A DNA stretch of 57,388 bases from Psychrobacillus antarcticus (GTDB taxonomy: Bacteria > Bacillota > Bacilli > Bacillales_A > Planococcaceae), in the NCBI RefSeq assembly GCF_029533155.1, contig NZ_JAIZDB010000029.1, positions 1-57,388 of the forward strand, read 5' to 3'. Position 1 is the stretch's first letter. Each line of letters begins with the position of its first letter. This document shows, one piece after another, positions 40,766 to 50,994 of the stretch. The notes beneath the pieces were generated by a model, which did not search any database, was not told the origin of the DNA, and saw nothing but the letters and a program-made list of their open reading frames with translations. Made by a program: the position numbers and the translations under genes.

Positions 40766-41206
40766 CTATGCATTTTCTATTTCTGTAATTTTTTCTACTC
40801 GGCGCTTATGACGTCCACCTTCAAAGTCCTGTGCAAGCCAAGTTGAAACTATTTCTCTTGCATGCCCTGCTCCAATAACACGTTCACCCATTGCAATAAT
40901 GTTGGAATCATTGTGATTTCTAGTAGCCTTCGCAGAAAACACATCATGAACTAGTGCACATCGGATACCTTTCACTTTGTTTGCTGCAATAGACATACCG
41001 ATACCAGTACCACAGATTAAAATACCACGATCGAAATGACCATTTGCCACACCTTCTGCTACTGGCATTGCAAAGTCTGGAAAGTCAACAGAATCGTCAT
41101 TTTTTGGTCCAAAATCTTCATAAGATAATCCTAATTCTTCAAGAAGCTGCATAATTTCCTGACGAAGATTATTTCCGCCATGATCGGAAGAAATAGCAAT
41201 TTTCAA
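40766..41206 (-). CDS. rpiB: Ribose-5-phosphate isomerase B
   Basis: Converts ribose 5-phosphate and ribulose 5-phosphate; 146 residues. Motifs: N-terminal KIAISSDHGGNNLRQEIMQL, catalytic-Cys loop GILICGTGIGMSIAANKVKG, and RCALVHDVFSAKATRNHNDS. The start is a TTG at 41206 after GAGGGAA; the longer frame runs back through a terminator and is rejected. First gene of the rpiB-ywlG-glyA group. Confidence 0.93.
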   Translation of the reverse strand: MKIAISSDHGGNNLRQEIMQLLEELGLSYEDFGPKNDDSVDFPDFAMPVAEGVANGHFDRGILICGTGIGMSIAANKVKGIRCALVHDVFSAKATRNHNDSNIIAMGERVIGAGHAREIVSTWLAQDFEGGRHKRRVEKITEIENA

Positions 41207-41258
41207 CGCGTTCCCTCTTTTCTGTATATTACTCCATATCATCATACCATCTATCAAT

Positions 41259-41302
41259 AAAAAATAACACAACTCATGCAAATTGAGTTGTGTTATTTTT
41301 GT
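41259..41302. terminator. Bidirectional-looking terminator upstream of rpiB
   Basis: AATAACACAACTC/GAGTTGTGTTATT, a 13-bp perfect stem with A- and T-runs outside. On the minus strand it would stop readthrough from the chemoreceptor gene before rpiB. Confidence 0.85.
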
Positions 41303-41363
41303 TAAATTGGACCAATTTCTGAAAATAAAATAAATAAATCATAGAATAACATGAAATAATCTA

Positions 41364-41410
41364 CAAAACACGAACCTTACCTATTTTTTTATATATAACG
41401 TTCGTGTTTA
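41364..41410 (-). terminator. Terminator of the chemoreceptor gene
   Basis: AAACACGAAC/GTTCGTGTTT stem with a long loop 28 bases after the stop; the tail is TTTTG. Confidence 0.6.
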
Positions 41411-41437
41411 TATCTTACTAGTAAATCGATCTTTCTA

Positions 41438-42742
41438 CTAGGTAGTTTTTCGATCAAATTGAGATATAACTTTAAATAATTCTTCCGATTGTTGCTTTAA
41501 GTCGTATGATACGAATTCAATTTGCTCGATGGAACGAGCTTGTTCATCCGTCGCACTGCGAACCTCTTCAGCTCCTGCAGAAGTCTGTTCGGCAATGGCC
41601 GCTACATCTTGTGACTGACGTGCCGTGTTTTCTATATTGGTTAATTGTTTTTCCACTAGAGATGAAATTTCCACTACAGAATCCGCCATCTCATGAATCT
41701 TTGTAGACATTCCTTCAATTGCTGCATTTGTTTCGGAAACTCGTTTAGCCTCCCCAACTGCAAAGCTTACTTGGTCCGTCATCTGGTGGACAACTGTTTG
41801 TACGTCCGTTTGTATAGCTAAAATCAATTCAGAAATACCTTGTACAGCTTTAGCACTTTCATCTGCTAGTTTACGAACTTCCTCCGCTACTACAGCAAAT
41901 CCTTTGCCATGTTCTCCAGCGCGTGCTGCTTCAATGGATGCATTTAGTGCAAGCAAATTCGTTTGTGCCGCAATATCTCCAACTAATTGAATAATACTTT
42001 CTACTTTCCCAGCATTGACTTCTAATTGATGAACATTTCCAAGGGCCGCCTCATTACCAGTAGCAATTTTTTGAATTCCATTTACTAGCGACTCAATAAC
42101 CTCCGTCGTTTTGGATAAAACTGTGATCATTTCATTGGATTGTTTAGAAGACTTTTCTGCACGAATATTTACTTCGGAAGCTAATACTCGAACATCCTCT
42201 ACTGATTCTGCTGTTTCCTGAACTGCTACAGCGGATTGCTCTGCACCTTCTGAAATCTGACCGATCGTTTGAGCGATTGCTTCTGCCTGCTCAGAAGCAA
42301 TGGACGATTCTACGGAAAGCTGTTGAACTGTTTTATTTGTTTTCTCAAAGTTATCTTCAATACTTTGAACCATTTCCCTTAAGTTAACTAGCATAGACTG
42401 AAAAGCTATAGCCACTGACTGGATTTCATCTTTCGATTTCGGCACATCAACATTAACACCAATTTTCCCCTCTGATGCCAAAATTGCGACCTTTTCTAAG
42501 TTGAATAAAGGCTTGATAATAAGTCCACTGAAAAAATAAGCTAAAACACCTGACCAGAAAATTCCAAGTGCATAAGTCGCAATTTCAAATCCCCGAGAAC
42601 TCGTTGCTCCTTCAAACAATATTGGCTGCAAGAAGTGTATAAATGCAGCACTTGTTGTATACGTGATCAATGCTAAAACCGTAACAAACAGCACAATCTT
42701 TTTTTGAAGTCCAAAACTGTACTTTTTCTTTTTCTTGTTCAT
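41438..42742 (-). CDS. Methyl-accepting chemotaxis protein without a large sensor domain
   Basis: 434 residues: two membrane helices close together ([20 protein letters not shown] and [20 protein letters not shown]) with only ~20 residues between them, then HAMP ([20 protein letters not shown]), then a full signalling domain with the hairpin tip [20 protein letters not shown] and [13 protein letters not shown]. With almost no external domain it probably senses membrane state, cytoplasmic cues or a partner. It overlaps the ywlE stop (ATGA), so it is coupled to ywlE. In B. subtilis no receptor sits here. Confidence 0.93.
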   Translation of the reverse strand: MNKKKKKYSFGLQKKIVLFVTVLALITYTTSAAFIHFLQPILFEGATSSRGFEIATYALGIFWSGVLAYFFSGLIIKPLFNLEKVAILASEGKIGVNVDVPKSKDEIQSVAIAFQSMLVNLREMVQSIEDNFEKTNKTVQQLSVESSIASEQAEAIAQTIGQISEGAEQSAVAVQETAESVEDVRVLASEVNIRAEKSSKQSNEMITVLSKTTEVIESLVNGIQKIATGNEAALGNVHQLEVNAGKVESIIQLVGDIAAQTNLLALNASIEAARAGEHGKGFAVVAEEVRKLADESAKAVQGISELILAIQTDVQTVVHQMTDQVSFAVGEAKRVSETNAAIEGMSTKIHEMADSVVEISSLVEKQLTNIENTARQSQDVAAIAEQTSAGAEEVRSATDEQARSIEQIEFVSYDLKQQSEELFKVISQFDRKTT

Positions 42743-43185
42743 CCCATTTCCCCCTGTAGTTTTTTCACTAGTTCATCTGTTAAAACTTGTAGTTCTCGAA
42801 AGGTATTTTCATATGTAAGCAAATCTCCCCCATATGGATCTGATACATCCATTACATCATTAGGGGTGGCAAACTCTTTGTACATATACACTTTGGAGAT
42901 TGCGTGAGGGAATCCTAAAATAATTGTGTGTTTGTGAGAGGCAGTCATTGTTAGGATAAGATCCGCCCAATCTATCAACTTCTCATCCACAGAAGCAGAT
43001 GTATGCGTAAATGGTATCATTCCTTGTTCTAATACTAATTGACTATTTCGAGATATAAGCCCGCCTTCCATAGCATAGATGCCAGCGGAACGAACCTCCA
43101 AGCCATCCATGTTTCGAGCCTTTAATAATGCCTCGGCAATCGGACTGCGACATGTGTTACCTGTGCAAACAAACAGAATTTTCAT
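42739..43185 (-). CDS. ywlE: Protein-arginine phosphatase YwlE
   Basis: Low-molecular-weight phosphatase fold, 148 residues. P-loop CTGNTCRSP at residues 7-15 with nucleophile Cys7 and Arg13; Thr11 at the position that gives YwlE its preference for phospho-arginine over phospho-tyrosine. The general acid is in [10 protein letters not shown]. It reverses McsB arginine phosphorylation and so opposes ClpCP tagging. It overlaps the chemoreceptor gene. Confidence 0.93.
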   Translation of the reverse strand: MKILFVCTGNTCRSPIAEALLKARNMDGLEVRSAGIYAMEGGLISRNSQLVLEQGMIPFTHTSASVDEKLIDWADLILTMTASHKHTIILGFPHAISKVYMYKEFATPNDVMDVSDPYGGDLLTYENTFRELQVLTDELVKKLQGEMG

Positions 43186-43244
43186 AGATCTATTTCCTCA
43201 TCTCTAGTATATATTAATTATTCCTATAATTGTTTTAAAAATTG

Positions 43245-43748
43245 TTAAATATTTCGTAAAGTCAGAATACCCATTAAGAAAATAAGTACGCCGGCCAACC
43301 TTAAAATAATCGCTCGGTTCATAAAAGTATGTTTAAATATGACCTTTTGCGCTATAAATACAGCGATATAAGAAAAGAATCCAGCACTCAAAATAAACAC
43401 AAATTTTTCTAATTTAAGCATACCAAATGAAACACTAACTGAAAAGGTATCTAAACTTGCAAATACTGCAAGTAAATAAGGAGACAACAGTGGTACCTGT
43501 TTTGGAGATTGGGCTAAAATCATTTGTAATCCTACAAGCGACAGCAAAATACCCGATAAATAAGGACTTGCATACGCCAAATAACTTTGTACGACCACCC
43601 CCGCATAATACCCGATTAATGGAAAAAGCATATGTAAAGACGCAACCCATGCAGCCAGTGTAAAGATTTGCTTTCGATATACAACCAATGAAAATAAAAT
43701 AAGTACATCCACAGACATCAAGGCGCCTGCTAAAATTTCACGCCACAA
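43245..43748 (-). CDS. mntP: MntP/YtaF-type membrane protein (putative manganese efflux, YwlD position)
   Basis: 167 residues with six hydrophobic helices in two halves. Each half carries an acidic residue in the family position (LMSVDVLILF and FASLDTFSVSVSFG). This and its position between tsaC/ywlC and ywlE fit MntP (YwlD), a manganese exporter often controlled by a manganese riboswitch. The sequence is divergent and shorter than usual (~180), and no yybP-ykoY-like leader is evident in the ~60-base upstream gap, so the substrate is uncertain. Confidence 0.65.
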   Translation of the reverse strand: MWREILAGALMSVDVLILFSLVVYRKQIFTLAAWVASLHMLFPLIGYYAGVVVQSYLAYASPYLSGILLSLVGLQMILAQSPKQVPLLSPYLLAVFASLDTFSVSVSFGMLKLEKFVFILSAGFFSYIAVFIAQKVIFKHTFMNRAIILRLAGVLIFLMGILTLRNI

Positions 43749-43802
43749 AAAAATCTCCCCCGTCTATTTACATACTTAAATGTATGCAAATAGACGAAGG
43801 AG
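43747..43802 (-). terminator. Terminator of tsaC/ywlC
   Basis: A long stem built of CGTCTATTTGCATAC/GTATGTAAATAGACG plus flanking CTCC/GGAG, followed by TTTTTTT on the minus strand. Confidence 0.9.
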
Positions 43803-43811
43803 AATACAATA

Positions 43812-44840
43812 TTAGCCAATATACCATTTTCCATTTGATGCTTTTTCCAGACGATTCATAATAGCCGTTCCTACACCTTCTGTAGACAATACCGGTACAA
43901 GAATGATATCGACATCTGTTTCATCACAATCTCTTAAAGCCTGATATAGTAAGTGTGCTGCATCATTCAGCTCATTTTTTTTACCTAATGAAAAGAAGTA
44001 GTCTACCTTCACCTGATTAAATGATTCACTTGCAATGATCGCTACTTTTTTCTGTTCACTATGTATTTTTTCTACTGCTTCTTGGAGTTTTACTATAGAT
44101 GCTTCTATTAAATATACAGGAGAATCCGGTGCGTAATGAGCATATTTCATACCCGGTGCCCGCGGAGCTTCTTCATGATCCGTTGGTTTCGCTTCTCTCA
44201 CTTGCCCAATCACTTTTTCTAGCATCTCTTTTGTTACTCCGCCTGGACGAAGAATAGTTGGTATTTCACTTACAAAATCTATTACAGTAGATTCCAGTCC
44301 TATACCTGTTGTTCCGCCATCTAAGATAAGAGGGATTTTTCCTTCTAAGTCATGATATACATGAGCTGCTTTTGTTGGACTTGGCTTTCCGCTTTTATTT
44401 GCACTAGGAGCAGCAACAGGTTGCTTTAATAATCTCAATAGTTCTAAGGCTACAGTATGTTCTGGTATTCTAACACCTACTGTTTGTAGTCCAGCTGTTA
44501 CATTTTTAGCCAAAGTATCTGTTTTTAGTGGCAATATAAGTGTTAATGGACCCGGCCAAAACATATCCATACACATTTCCGCAAGCTTTGGAATATCGTG
44601 CGTAAATGCTTTTATCTCCTCTTTAGAGCCAATGTGGACAATAAGTGGATTATCCTGCGGTCTACCTTTTGCTTCGAATATTTTAGCTACAGCTTCTTCA
44701 CACGTGGCAATCGCACCTAATCCGTATACAGTTTCAGTTGGAAAAGCTACTAATTCCCCTTTTGTTAACAAATCCACAGCCTGTGTATAACTAGACTTGT
44801 TTGTTGATAAATTATCCACAACCACGATGGTAGTTTTCAT
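43812..44840 (-). CDS. ywlC: L-threonylcarbamoyladenylate synthase (YwlC/Sua5)
   Basis: 342 residues. The N-terminal YrdC domain (GELVAFPTETVYGLGAIATC; KGRPQDNPLIVHI; SANKSGKPSPTKA) makes threonylcarbamoyl-AMP for the t6A modification of tRNAs. The C-terminal ~130 residues are a Sua5 domain (APGMKYAHYAPDSPVYLIE). Start at 44840 (MKTTIVVVDNLST) agrees with the family and has GGAG upstream; the longer frame overlaps spoIIR. Confidence 0.94.
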   Translation of the reverse strand: MKTTIVVVDNLSTNKSSYTQAVDLLTKGELVAFPTETVYGLGAIATCEEAVAKIFEAKGRPQDNPLIVHIGSKEEIKAFTHDIPKLAEMCMDMFWPGPLTLILPLKTDTLAKNVTAGLQTVGVRIPEHTVALELLRLLKQPVAAPSANKSGKPSPTKAAHVYHDLEGKIPLILDGGTTGIGLESTVIDFVSEIPTILRPGGVTKEMLEKVIGQVREAKPTDHEEAPRAPGMKYAHYAPDSPVYLIEASIVKLQEAVEKIHSEQKKVAIIASESFNQVKVDYFFSLGKKNELNDAAHLLYQALRDCDETDVDIILVPVLSTEGVGTAIMNRLEKASNGKWYIG

Positions 44841-44908
44841 ATTAGTTTTACTCCATTCTTCCATACTTATCCACAAATTGTTGATAACTTTCATGAAATT
44901 GTTAGTAA

Positions 44909-45436
44909 CTATGTGGAAAACTTCTTTTTCAACCACTCCCAAACCCAGAATTTAGGTTTTTCTTCTTTTAGTTCTTCTTTATAGCATACTTTTGGAAAAA
45001 GTGCGCACCACCAGTTATCTCCCCTTGCGTCACCAATGGAAATAACAATCGATTCTGTCATTACTTGCGAAGAAATTCCTTCATTCCAAACTTTCGGTGG
45101 AAAACTTGCCAGCCCTTTAGAAATTGTAATTTTAGTGTCTAGTGAGTTTGATAGCTTCTGAACAACTTGCTCTAATTCGTTAAACGTATTTTGCGGATTA
45201 TTTTGGTAGTTTAGTAAGATCGGTTCGATATAATGCTTCACGTCATTTTTTATTTGTTGATCTTCTATTGTATTGCTATTTGCAATTAGTCTAAAACGAA
45301 TACCTTCTTGTTCTTCTCCTTGAAACAGTAGGAATAAACAAAACTGAATTAGTAACAGCATCCATACGAAGAAAATTAATGCATCTATTTGTTTTCCTAT
45401 CCTCGGTGTCTTCTTAATCTCGTAATCTGGTAACAT
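44909..45436 (-). CDS. spoIIR: Stage II sporulation protein R
   Basis: 175-residue signalling protein made in the forespore and exported to trigger SpoIIGA processing of pro-sigma-E. N-terminal membrane/secretion segment DALIFFVWMLLLIQFCLFLL, then the family core FRLIANSNTIEDQQIKNDVK and WWCALFPKVCYKEE. RBS AGGGGGAA upstream. The membrane-proximal start is long for the family. Next to ywlC as in many Bacillales. Confidence 0.93.
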   Translation of the reverse strand: MLPDYEIKKTPRIGKQIDALIFFVWMLLLIQFCLFLLFQGEEQEGIRFRLIANSNTIEDQQIKNDVKHYIEPILLNYQNNPQNTFNELEQVVQKLSNSLDTKITISKGLASFPPKVWNEGISSQVMTESIVISIGDARGDNWWCALFPKVCYKEELKEEKPKFWVWEWLKKKFST

Positions 45437-45533
45437 CTAACATTCCCCCTTAGGAACATTGTTACCAGTAGATTCATATTTTATTCAGTGATTGAGTCAA
45501 CTTCATAAAATTAATTATTACTGAAACTCGAAT

Positions 45534-45735
45534 ATAGTTGATTTCCACTTGAGGCGGACGCTTTCCGCGGGCACGACTTCAATCTCCTCGGGCCAACAGG
45601 ATGTTGGTCACGAAGGCGTTGCCACACGATGTGGCGCCTTTTAGCCTTTGTCCCTTTCAAGCGTTCTTGCGGGGCTTTCAGCTCGCGCTGTTCCCGCTGG
45701 AGTCGCCACCTGCGTTCCAATCAATGAGGTCCACT
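45534..45735 (-). repeat. Stand-alone GC-rich Bacillales repeat
   Basis: On the minus strand: GGCGACTCCAGCGGGAACAG, then a CCCGCAAGAACG segment, GTGGCAACGCCTTCGTGACC and GCGGAAAGCGTCCGCCTCAA, ending GGAAATCAAC. The same text forms the right half of long-element copies B, C and D but here stands alone and inverted. Dispersed repeats of this style are widespread in Bacillales genomes. A 69-codon frame through it is not a gene. It explains the gap between spoIIR and prmC. Confidence 0.8.
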
Positions 45736-45794
45736 GTTATAATTGGATTATATGCAAACAAATGAATATAAGCTTTACTAGTGAAATGATGAAA

Positions 45795-46658
45795 CTACTT
45801 GATTGTGCAAAAAACAAAGCGATTTTTTTGGTTAATATCTTGAACTACTTCTACTAGTGCATCCGGGAAGGCATTTTGAAGCATTTTATGGACAGCTGGA
45901 CCTTGCTCGTAACCAATTTCAAATCCTATGAAGGCTGGAGTATTCATCATAACCGGAAGCTGTTCTGTCATTTTTCTATATAACTGTAAGCCATCTTCTG
46001 CTGCAAATAAAGCGAGATGTGGCTCAAAATCTATCACTGTGTCCGATAGGTTTTCTGCTTCAAGTGACCCGATATAAGGAGGGTTCGATAAAATAATATC
46101 CCATTTTTGATCGGCAATTGGTTCTAGTAAATCTCCTAGGTTAAATTCTACCTCTGCATTTAAGCGTTCGGCATTTTTTTTTGCAACGTTTAGTGCCTTT
46201 GAAGATATGTCTGTTGCGGTCACCCATGCATTAGGCATTTCCTTTTTAATAGTCAAAGCTATTGCACCACTACCTGTTCCGATATCCGCAATTTTTATCG
46301 TTTTATTTACCTCGAAAAGCTTTCTGGCTCTTTTTTTGACCTCTTCAATTAATTCTTCGGTTTCCGGTCTTGGAATCAGGACATCCTCATTAACTAAAAA
46401 ATCCCGACCGTAAAAGCTTTCTTGTCCAATAATATATTGGAAAGGGCGACCTGTTGCGTGTTCTTCCACATAAGTCCAAAAGGTTTGATATGCTTCGGGA
46501 GTTATATCATCATATATAGCAATCATTAACTCGGAGTAATTCTTCTGTAAGACATGCTGCAATAAGTAGCGAGCAACTTCTTTTTCACGGTTATTTCCTT
46601 CTAAAAAAGAAGAAGCCCGTTTTAGGGCCTCAAAATTTGTTTTACACATTGGTATCAT
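45795..46658 (-). CDS. prmC: Release factor glutamine methyltransferase
   Basis: 287 residues; methylates the Gln of the GGQ motif in release factors. SAM-binding motif [18 protein letters not shown] and catalytic NPPY in [20 protein letters not shown] are intact; the N-terminal helical domain contacts the release factor. Its start overlaps the end of its substrate gene prfA by 17 bases, a classic pairing. Confidence 0.95.
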   Translation of the reverse strand: MIPMCKTNFEALKRASSFLEGNNREKEVARYLLQHVLQKNYSELMIAIYDDITPEAYQTFWTYVEEHATGRPFQYIIGQESFYGRDFLVNEDVLIPRPETEELIEEVKKRARKLFEVNKTIKIADIGTGSGAIALTIKKEMPNAWVTATDISSKALNVAKKNAERLNAEVEFNLGDLLEPIADQKWDIILSNPPYIGSLEAENLSDTVIDFEPHLALFAAEDGLQLYRKMTEQLPVMMNTPAFIGFEIGYEQGPAVHKMLQNAFPDALVEVVQDINQKNRFVFCTIK

Positions 46659-47721
46659 TCATTCTCTCTAATCTTTCTGCTTGGTCTTCCATTATTAAAG
46701 CATCGATCACTTCATCCATTTTACCTTCTAGGATCTGATCGAGTTTTTGCAAAGTCAAACCAATGCGATGATCCGTCACACGATTTTGCGGGTAGTTATA
46801 CGTACGAATACGTTCCGAGCGGTCACCCGTTCCTACTGCTGATTTACGAACAGCATCGTATTCTGCTTGTGCTTCTTGACGGAATTTATCCGCTACGCGA
46901 GCACGAAGAATTTTCATCGCTTTTTCTCTGTTTTTGATCTGTGATTTTTCATCTTGCATGGAAACAGTAATTCCCGTTGGTAAATGTGTCATACGAACCG
47001 CAGACATCGTAGTGTTTACCGATTGTCCCCCAGCTCCAGATGAAGCGAATGTATCTACGCGGACTTCCTTTTCATGGATTTCCACATCTACTTCCTCAGC
47101 CTCCGGAAGTACGGCAACAGTAGCAGTGGAAGTATGAATACGACCGCCGGATTCTGTTTCTGGTACACGTTGAACGCGATGTGCACCATTTTCATATTTC
47201 ATTTTGGAAAATGCACTTTTTCCGTTAATCATAAAAATTATTTCTTTGAAGCCGCCAAGTCCTGTTGGATTAGAGTCCATAATATCAATTTTCCAGCCTT
47301 GGGTTTCTGCAAATCTGCTATACATACGGAACAAGTTCCCTGCAAACAAAGCAGCTTCGTCTCCACCTGCTGCGCCACGAATTTCCATAATAACGTTTTT
47401 ATCATCATTTGGATCTTTTGGAATTAACAACAGTCTTAGTCGTTCTTCCAATACTTCGATTTGGTCTTCTAATTCACTGACTTCTTCTTTCACCATATCT
47501 CGCATATCCGTGTCTAGTTTTTCCTCAAGCATTTGCTTTGAGTCTTTAAACTGGCTTTTAACTTCTTTGTATTCACGGTACGCATCTACAGTTCCTTGTA
47601 AGTCCGATTGTTCTTTTGAATATTCTCTTAGTTTATTTAGATCATTGACCACTTCTGGGTCACTAAGTAATTCGTTTAAATTATTGTAACGATCTTCTAC
47701 CGATTGTAATCGATCAAACAT
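46642..47721 (-). CDS. prfA: Peptide chain release factor 1
   Basis: 359 residues. Terminates translation at UAA/UAG. The GGQ tip [19 protein letters not shown] (~230) and the family region [20 protein letters not shown] are conserved. Start placed at the ATG 47721, with GAGGTG seven bases upstream; the longest frame begins at a GTG that is part of that RBS. Confidence 0.96.
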   Translation of the reverse strand: MFDRLQSVEDRYNNLNELLSDPEVVNDLNKLREYSKEQSDLQGTVDAYREYKEVKSQFKDSKQMLEEKLDTDMRDMVKEEVSELEDQIEVLEERLRLLLIPKDPNDDKNVIMEIRGAAGGDEAALFAGNLFRMYSRFAETQGWKIDIMDSNPTGLGGFKEIIFMINGKSAFSKMKYENGAHRVQRVPETESGGRIHTSTATVAVLPEAEEVDVEIHEKEVRVDTFASSGAGGQSVNTTMSAVRMTHLPTGITVSMQDEKSQIKNREKAMKILRARVADKFRQEAQAEYDAVRKSAVGTGDRSERIRTYNYPQNRVTDHRIGLTLQKLDQILEGKMDEVIDALIMEDQAERLERMNDTNV

Positions 47722-47828
47722 CGAGCTCACCTCGTTCGTTTAAGTCTATATCATTCCTATTATAAAGAAAAAGTAACATTCCCGCTACTTTTTCTGTAAA
47801 GGTTTTGGTTGTAGTATAAAAATATTAA

Positions 47829-48500
47829 GAAAAATGCGATGGTCTTTAAGGTCAAAATCTGTTTTCTATCGTTTTCGAAGGGCTTTGGACAGACTTGTTA
47901 CTATGTTATTACCGATTGATTTTTTGAGAGGCTAGTCGTGACTTTGTCACGACTAGCCTCTCTTTTTTCGGTAATTTTATGGACTTATCTGTCCGTCGCC
48001 CTCCTGAAACTCTTAGAAACAGGTTAAGGGCTTTTTGGGTAACTAGAGAAAAGGTACTTTCCTACTTATAGAGGAAGCTCACGAAGATACAATTTCGTTC
48101 GCAATCTCGCTTCTTTATTTAGTAAACACTTACTATTTCTCTTATTTCCACTAGATGAAAGAAAATCTACTTGTTTCATCCTGCATTTCAGAATAGTATT
48201 CCTAATTTAGCAGAGGGTTTGTCACTATACTAACTTTGAGCACTATTATCATCTAAGCGATAGGATATGTTAAATCTAAATATTGAGTACTACTCACTTC
48301 ATTGATTGTAGTGAAAGGTGACGACTCCGGTGGGATGAGTGAGACAGATGAGATATCACAACGACGCGGAGCGACGGTGATAGCTCATCGCTCACCCCGC
48401 GGAAAGCGTTCGCCTGAAACGGAAATCAATAGTAATTTTGGATTTTATTCTTTTAATAAACCACTTCAAAAAATGCATGAAGTGTTTTTAATATACTTTA
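47829..48500 (+). repeat. Long interspersed element, copy D
   Basis: About 670 bp. The stem-loop (47862-48020) has apical arms GAGAGGCTAGTCGTGAC/GTCACGACTAGCCTCTC (47936-47970), with outer pairs ATTACCG/CGGTAAT, GGACAGA/TCTGTCC and TTTCTA/TAGAAA. The AT-rich middle and a variant GC-rich segment follow (GTGACGACTCCGGTGGGATG ... CGCGGAAAGCGTTCGCCTG), ending in TTTTTAATATACTT, which directly abuts the tdk stop codon. A 105-codon plus-strand frame inside is not supported. It fills the whole prfA-tdk gap. Confidence 0.85.
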
Positions 48501-49070
48501 TAACGGTGGGTTGGCGTGGCATTTTCTGCATACTGGGTAGTAGGAGTCGTTGCCGCCTATTTGGATTTGTTCGCCCGTGTAGACAGGTTTTCTTTGGTCG
48601 TCAACACGTAGATTCATGATTGCTTTTTTATGACAGAACCAACAGATGGTTTTCATTTCTTCAATTTTGTCGGCGTAGATCAGCAGGTAGCGGCTACCTT
48701 CGAAAAGTTCGTTTTGGAAATCATTTTTTAGTCCAAAGGCCATTACCGGAATGTCTAATTCGTCGACAATTTTTGTTAGTTGTAGCACATGGTCCTTTGA
48801 TAGGAACTGCACTTCGTCGATTAAGACACAGTAAGGTTTTGGAGATTCTGCATGAACTAATTCAAATAAGTTGGTTTCATCGTAGATAGCTGTTGCTTTT
48901 CTTTTCAATCCAATTCTACTAGAAACATGACCAACTTCGTCCCGTGTATCTATACCTGGTGTGAATATTAAAACCGGTTTGTTTTGTTCCTCATAATTAT
49001 GAGCAACTTTTAAGATTTCGATTGATTTCCCACTATTCATTGCCCCATGTTTATAAAATAATTGTGCCAT
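48498..49070 (-). CDS. tdk: Thymidine kinase
   Basis: 190 residues, type II TK that phosphorylates thymidine with ATP. P-loop [20 protein letters not shown], catalytic region [20 protein letters not shown], and zinc-binding cysteines in [15 protein letters not shown] and [23 protein letters not shown] upstream. Its last codon touches the end of a long interspersed repeat, so its natural terminator may have been replaced. Confidence 0.96.
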   Translation of the reverse strand: MAQLFYKHGAMNSGKSIEILKVAHNYEEQNKPVLIFTPGIDTRDEVGHVSSRIGLKRKATAIYDETNLFELVHAESPKPYCVLIDEVQFLSKDHVLQLTKIVDELDIPVMAFGLKNDFQNELFEGSRYLLIYADKIEEMKTICWFCHKKAIMNLRVDDQRKPVYTGEQIQIGGNDSYYPVCRKCHANPPL

Positions 49071-49155
49071 AATTTGTCTCCTTGTGTTCTATGTATTTCT
49101 TCTACTTATTTATAACATACGTGAACTATTATCGGAAATCATATTTACCCAAAAA

Positions 49156-49191
49156 CAAAAATACCCGCAAAGCATAATGCTTTGCAGGTAC
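49156..49191 (-). terminator. Terminator of rpmE
   Basis: TACCCGCAAAGC/GCTTTGCAGGTA stem with loop ATAAT, followed by TTTTTG on the minus strand. Confidence 0.9.
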
Positions 49192-49198
49192 TCTAGTA

Positions 49199-49417
49199 TT
49201 AGTTTTCTTCGATTTCTTCTTTAATGCCGTATTTTTTGTTGAAGCGATCTACACGGCCATCAGCTGATGCGAATTTTTGACGCCCAGTGTAAAATGGGTG
49301 ACATTCGTTACAGAACTCGACTTTAATGTCAGATTTTACAGAACCAGTTGTAAATGCGTTACCACATGAACATGATACTGTTGCTTCTTTGTAATCGGGA
49401 TGAATTCCTGCTTTCAT
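49199..49417 (-). CDS. rpmE: Ribosomal protein L31, zinc-binding form
   Basis: 72 residues of the 50S subunit. Zinc ligands CSC (residues ~16-18) and CNEC in [17 protein letters not shown] show the zinc-containing C+ type rather than the zinc-free paralogue. Lies after rho in the same direction, as in B. subtilis. Confidence 0.96.
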   Translation of the reverse strand: MKAGIHPDYKEATVSCSCGNAFTTGSVKSDIKVEFCNECHPFYTGRQKFASADGRVDRFNKKYGIKEEIEEN

Positions 49418-49577
49418 CTCTATCTCTCCTCTCGCCCTGAACCATCTGGAACAGAGTTGGTTATGATACTGATACCTTACACGATCCGATTGTTGTCAAT
49501 CGCATATGTAGCAGAAATATGTGTTGTTACGTTAAATATAATACCACATTTAGAAATCTAATGCAAATGTTTAGTTA

Positions 49578-50861
49578 TTATAAGGTTACTTTTCCGCTGC
49601 GATGTGCTTTCATTTCTACAGCTAGTTGCTCAAAAAATGCTTCGTTTGTTTTAGATAAGCGAATTTTTTTCAAGAAGCGCTCACCAAAGTCAGATGAATC
49701 CGAGAATGTTTTACGAATTGCCCAAAGTTTTTCCAACTGATCTTTCGGAATAAGTAACTCTTCTTTTCTCGTTCCAGAACGGCGAATATCGATAGCTGGG
49801 AAGATTCTACGCTCTGCAAGATTTCTGTCTAAATGAAGTTCTAAGTTACCAGTTCCTTTAAATTCCTCATAAATAACTTCGTCCATACGAGATCCAGTAT
49901 CGATTAGTGCAGTAGCAAGAATAGTTAAGCTACCACCTTCTTCAATATTACGTGCTGCTCCGAAAAATCGTTTTGGACGATGGAATGCTGCTGGGTCAAT
50001 ACCACCTGAAAGTGTACGACCACTTGGTGGGATAACCAAGTTGTAGGCACGTGCTAAACGAGTGATGGAGTCCATCAAAATGATTACGTCGCGTTTATGT
50101 TCTACTAAACGCATGGCTCTTTCAAGTACTAGCTCTGCCACTTTGACGTGATTTTCTGGAACCTCATCAAATGTCGAACTTACAACGTCTGCTTTTACAG
50201 AACGCTCAATATCCGTTACTTCTTCTGGACGCTCATCTATTAATAAAACAATTAGTTCTGCATTGGGATGATTCGTTGTTATTGCATTAGCAATTTCCTT
50301 AATAAGTGATGTTTTACCAGCTTTCGGTGGCGCCACAATTAATCCACGTTGTCCATAACCTACAGGCGCAACTAGATCCATAATACGAGTTGATAGTTTA
50401 TCAGGTTCTGTTTCCAATTTGATATGGCGGTCAGGATATAAAGCAGTTAGTCCTGGAAAATGAACTCTTTCTTTCGCTACTTCTGGGTCCTCGCCGTTAA
50501 CTAATTCTACATGCAGCAATCCATAATAGCGTTCACTTTCTTTTGGTGGTCGCACTTTCCCTGTAACTTTGTCCCCATTTCGAAGGTCAAATCTTCTAAT
50601 TTGAGAAGCAGAGATATAGATGTCCTCTGAGCTAGGTGAGTAGTTAATTGGACGTAAGAAACCGAAGCCCTCTTGTTGAATAATTTCCAGTACGCCTTCC
50701 ATGAAGAAAAATCCTTCTTGTTCCGCACGAGATTTTAAGATTGCGAAGATAAGTTCTTTTTTTGAAAGTTTACTATAAGCGGCTATTTTAAATTTCCGCG
50801 CAAGTGTGTAAAGTTCTTTTAGAGTCATGTTTTCTAACTCATTAATTGTTGTTTGTGTCAT
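49578..50861 (-). CDS. rho: Transcription termination factor Rho
   Basis: 427 residues. N-terminal Rho domain ([20 protein letters not shown]), RNA-binding cold-shock-like fold ([20 protein letters not shown]), then the hexameric ATPase with Walker [20 protein letters not shown] and the RNA-contacting loop region [20 protein letters not shown]. Start chosen at 50861 ([12 protein letters not shown]) by family alignment; the RBS is weak. In Bacillus Rho mainly silences antisense transcription. Confidence 0.95.
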   Translation of the reverse strand: MTQTTINELENMTLKELYTLARKFKIAAYSKLSKKELIFAILKSRAEQEGFFFMEGVLEIIQQEGFGFLRPINYSPSSEDIYISASQIRRFDLRNGDKVTGKVRPPKESERYYGLLHVELVNGEDPEVAKERVHFPGLTALYPDRHIKLETEPDKLSTRIMDLVAPVGYGQRGLIVAPPKAGKTSLIKEIANAITTNHPNAELIVLLIDERPEEVTDIERSVKADVVSSTFDEVPENHVKVAELVLERAMRLVEHKRDVIILMDSITRLARAYNLVIPPSGRTLSGGIDPAAFHRPKRFFGAARNIEEGGSLTILATALIDTGSRMDEVIYEEFKGTGNLELHLDRNLAERRIFPAIDIRRSGTRKEELLIPKDQLEKLWAIRKTFSDSSDFGERFLKKIRLSKTNEAFFEQLAVEMKAHRSGKVTL

Positions 50862-50940
50862 ATAGGAATGCACCACTCTTTATAATTTTTTATTGTTTTG
50901 CTAATTTTGAAATGTTGAAGAAAGAAGTTTTATAAGAGGA

Positions 50941-50970
50941 TACCCGACGTCCTTGTTTGGTCGCCGGGTA
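50941..50970 (-). terminator. Possible weak terminator of glpX
   Basis: TACCCG/CGGGTA with partly paired interior, but no clean T-run on the minus strand; could instead be a processing hairpin. Confidence 0.4.
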
Positions 50971-50994
50971 AAACATAAAGGAAAGTTTCTTATT

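Noticed and set aside
43749-43811. Manganese riboswitch for the mntP-like gene
   Set aside because: The gap is only ~60 bases and is fully explained by the terminator of ywlC.
45511-45720. 69-codon minus-strand gene
   Set aside because: It lies within a dispersed GC-rich repeat that recurs in non-coding contexts.
48302-48619. 105-codon plus-strand gene
   Set aside because: It lies in long-element copy D and overlaps tdk antisense; no RBS and no conservation in the other copies.
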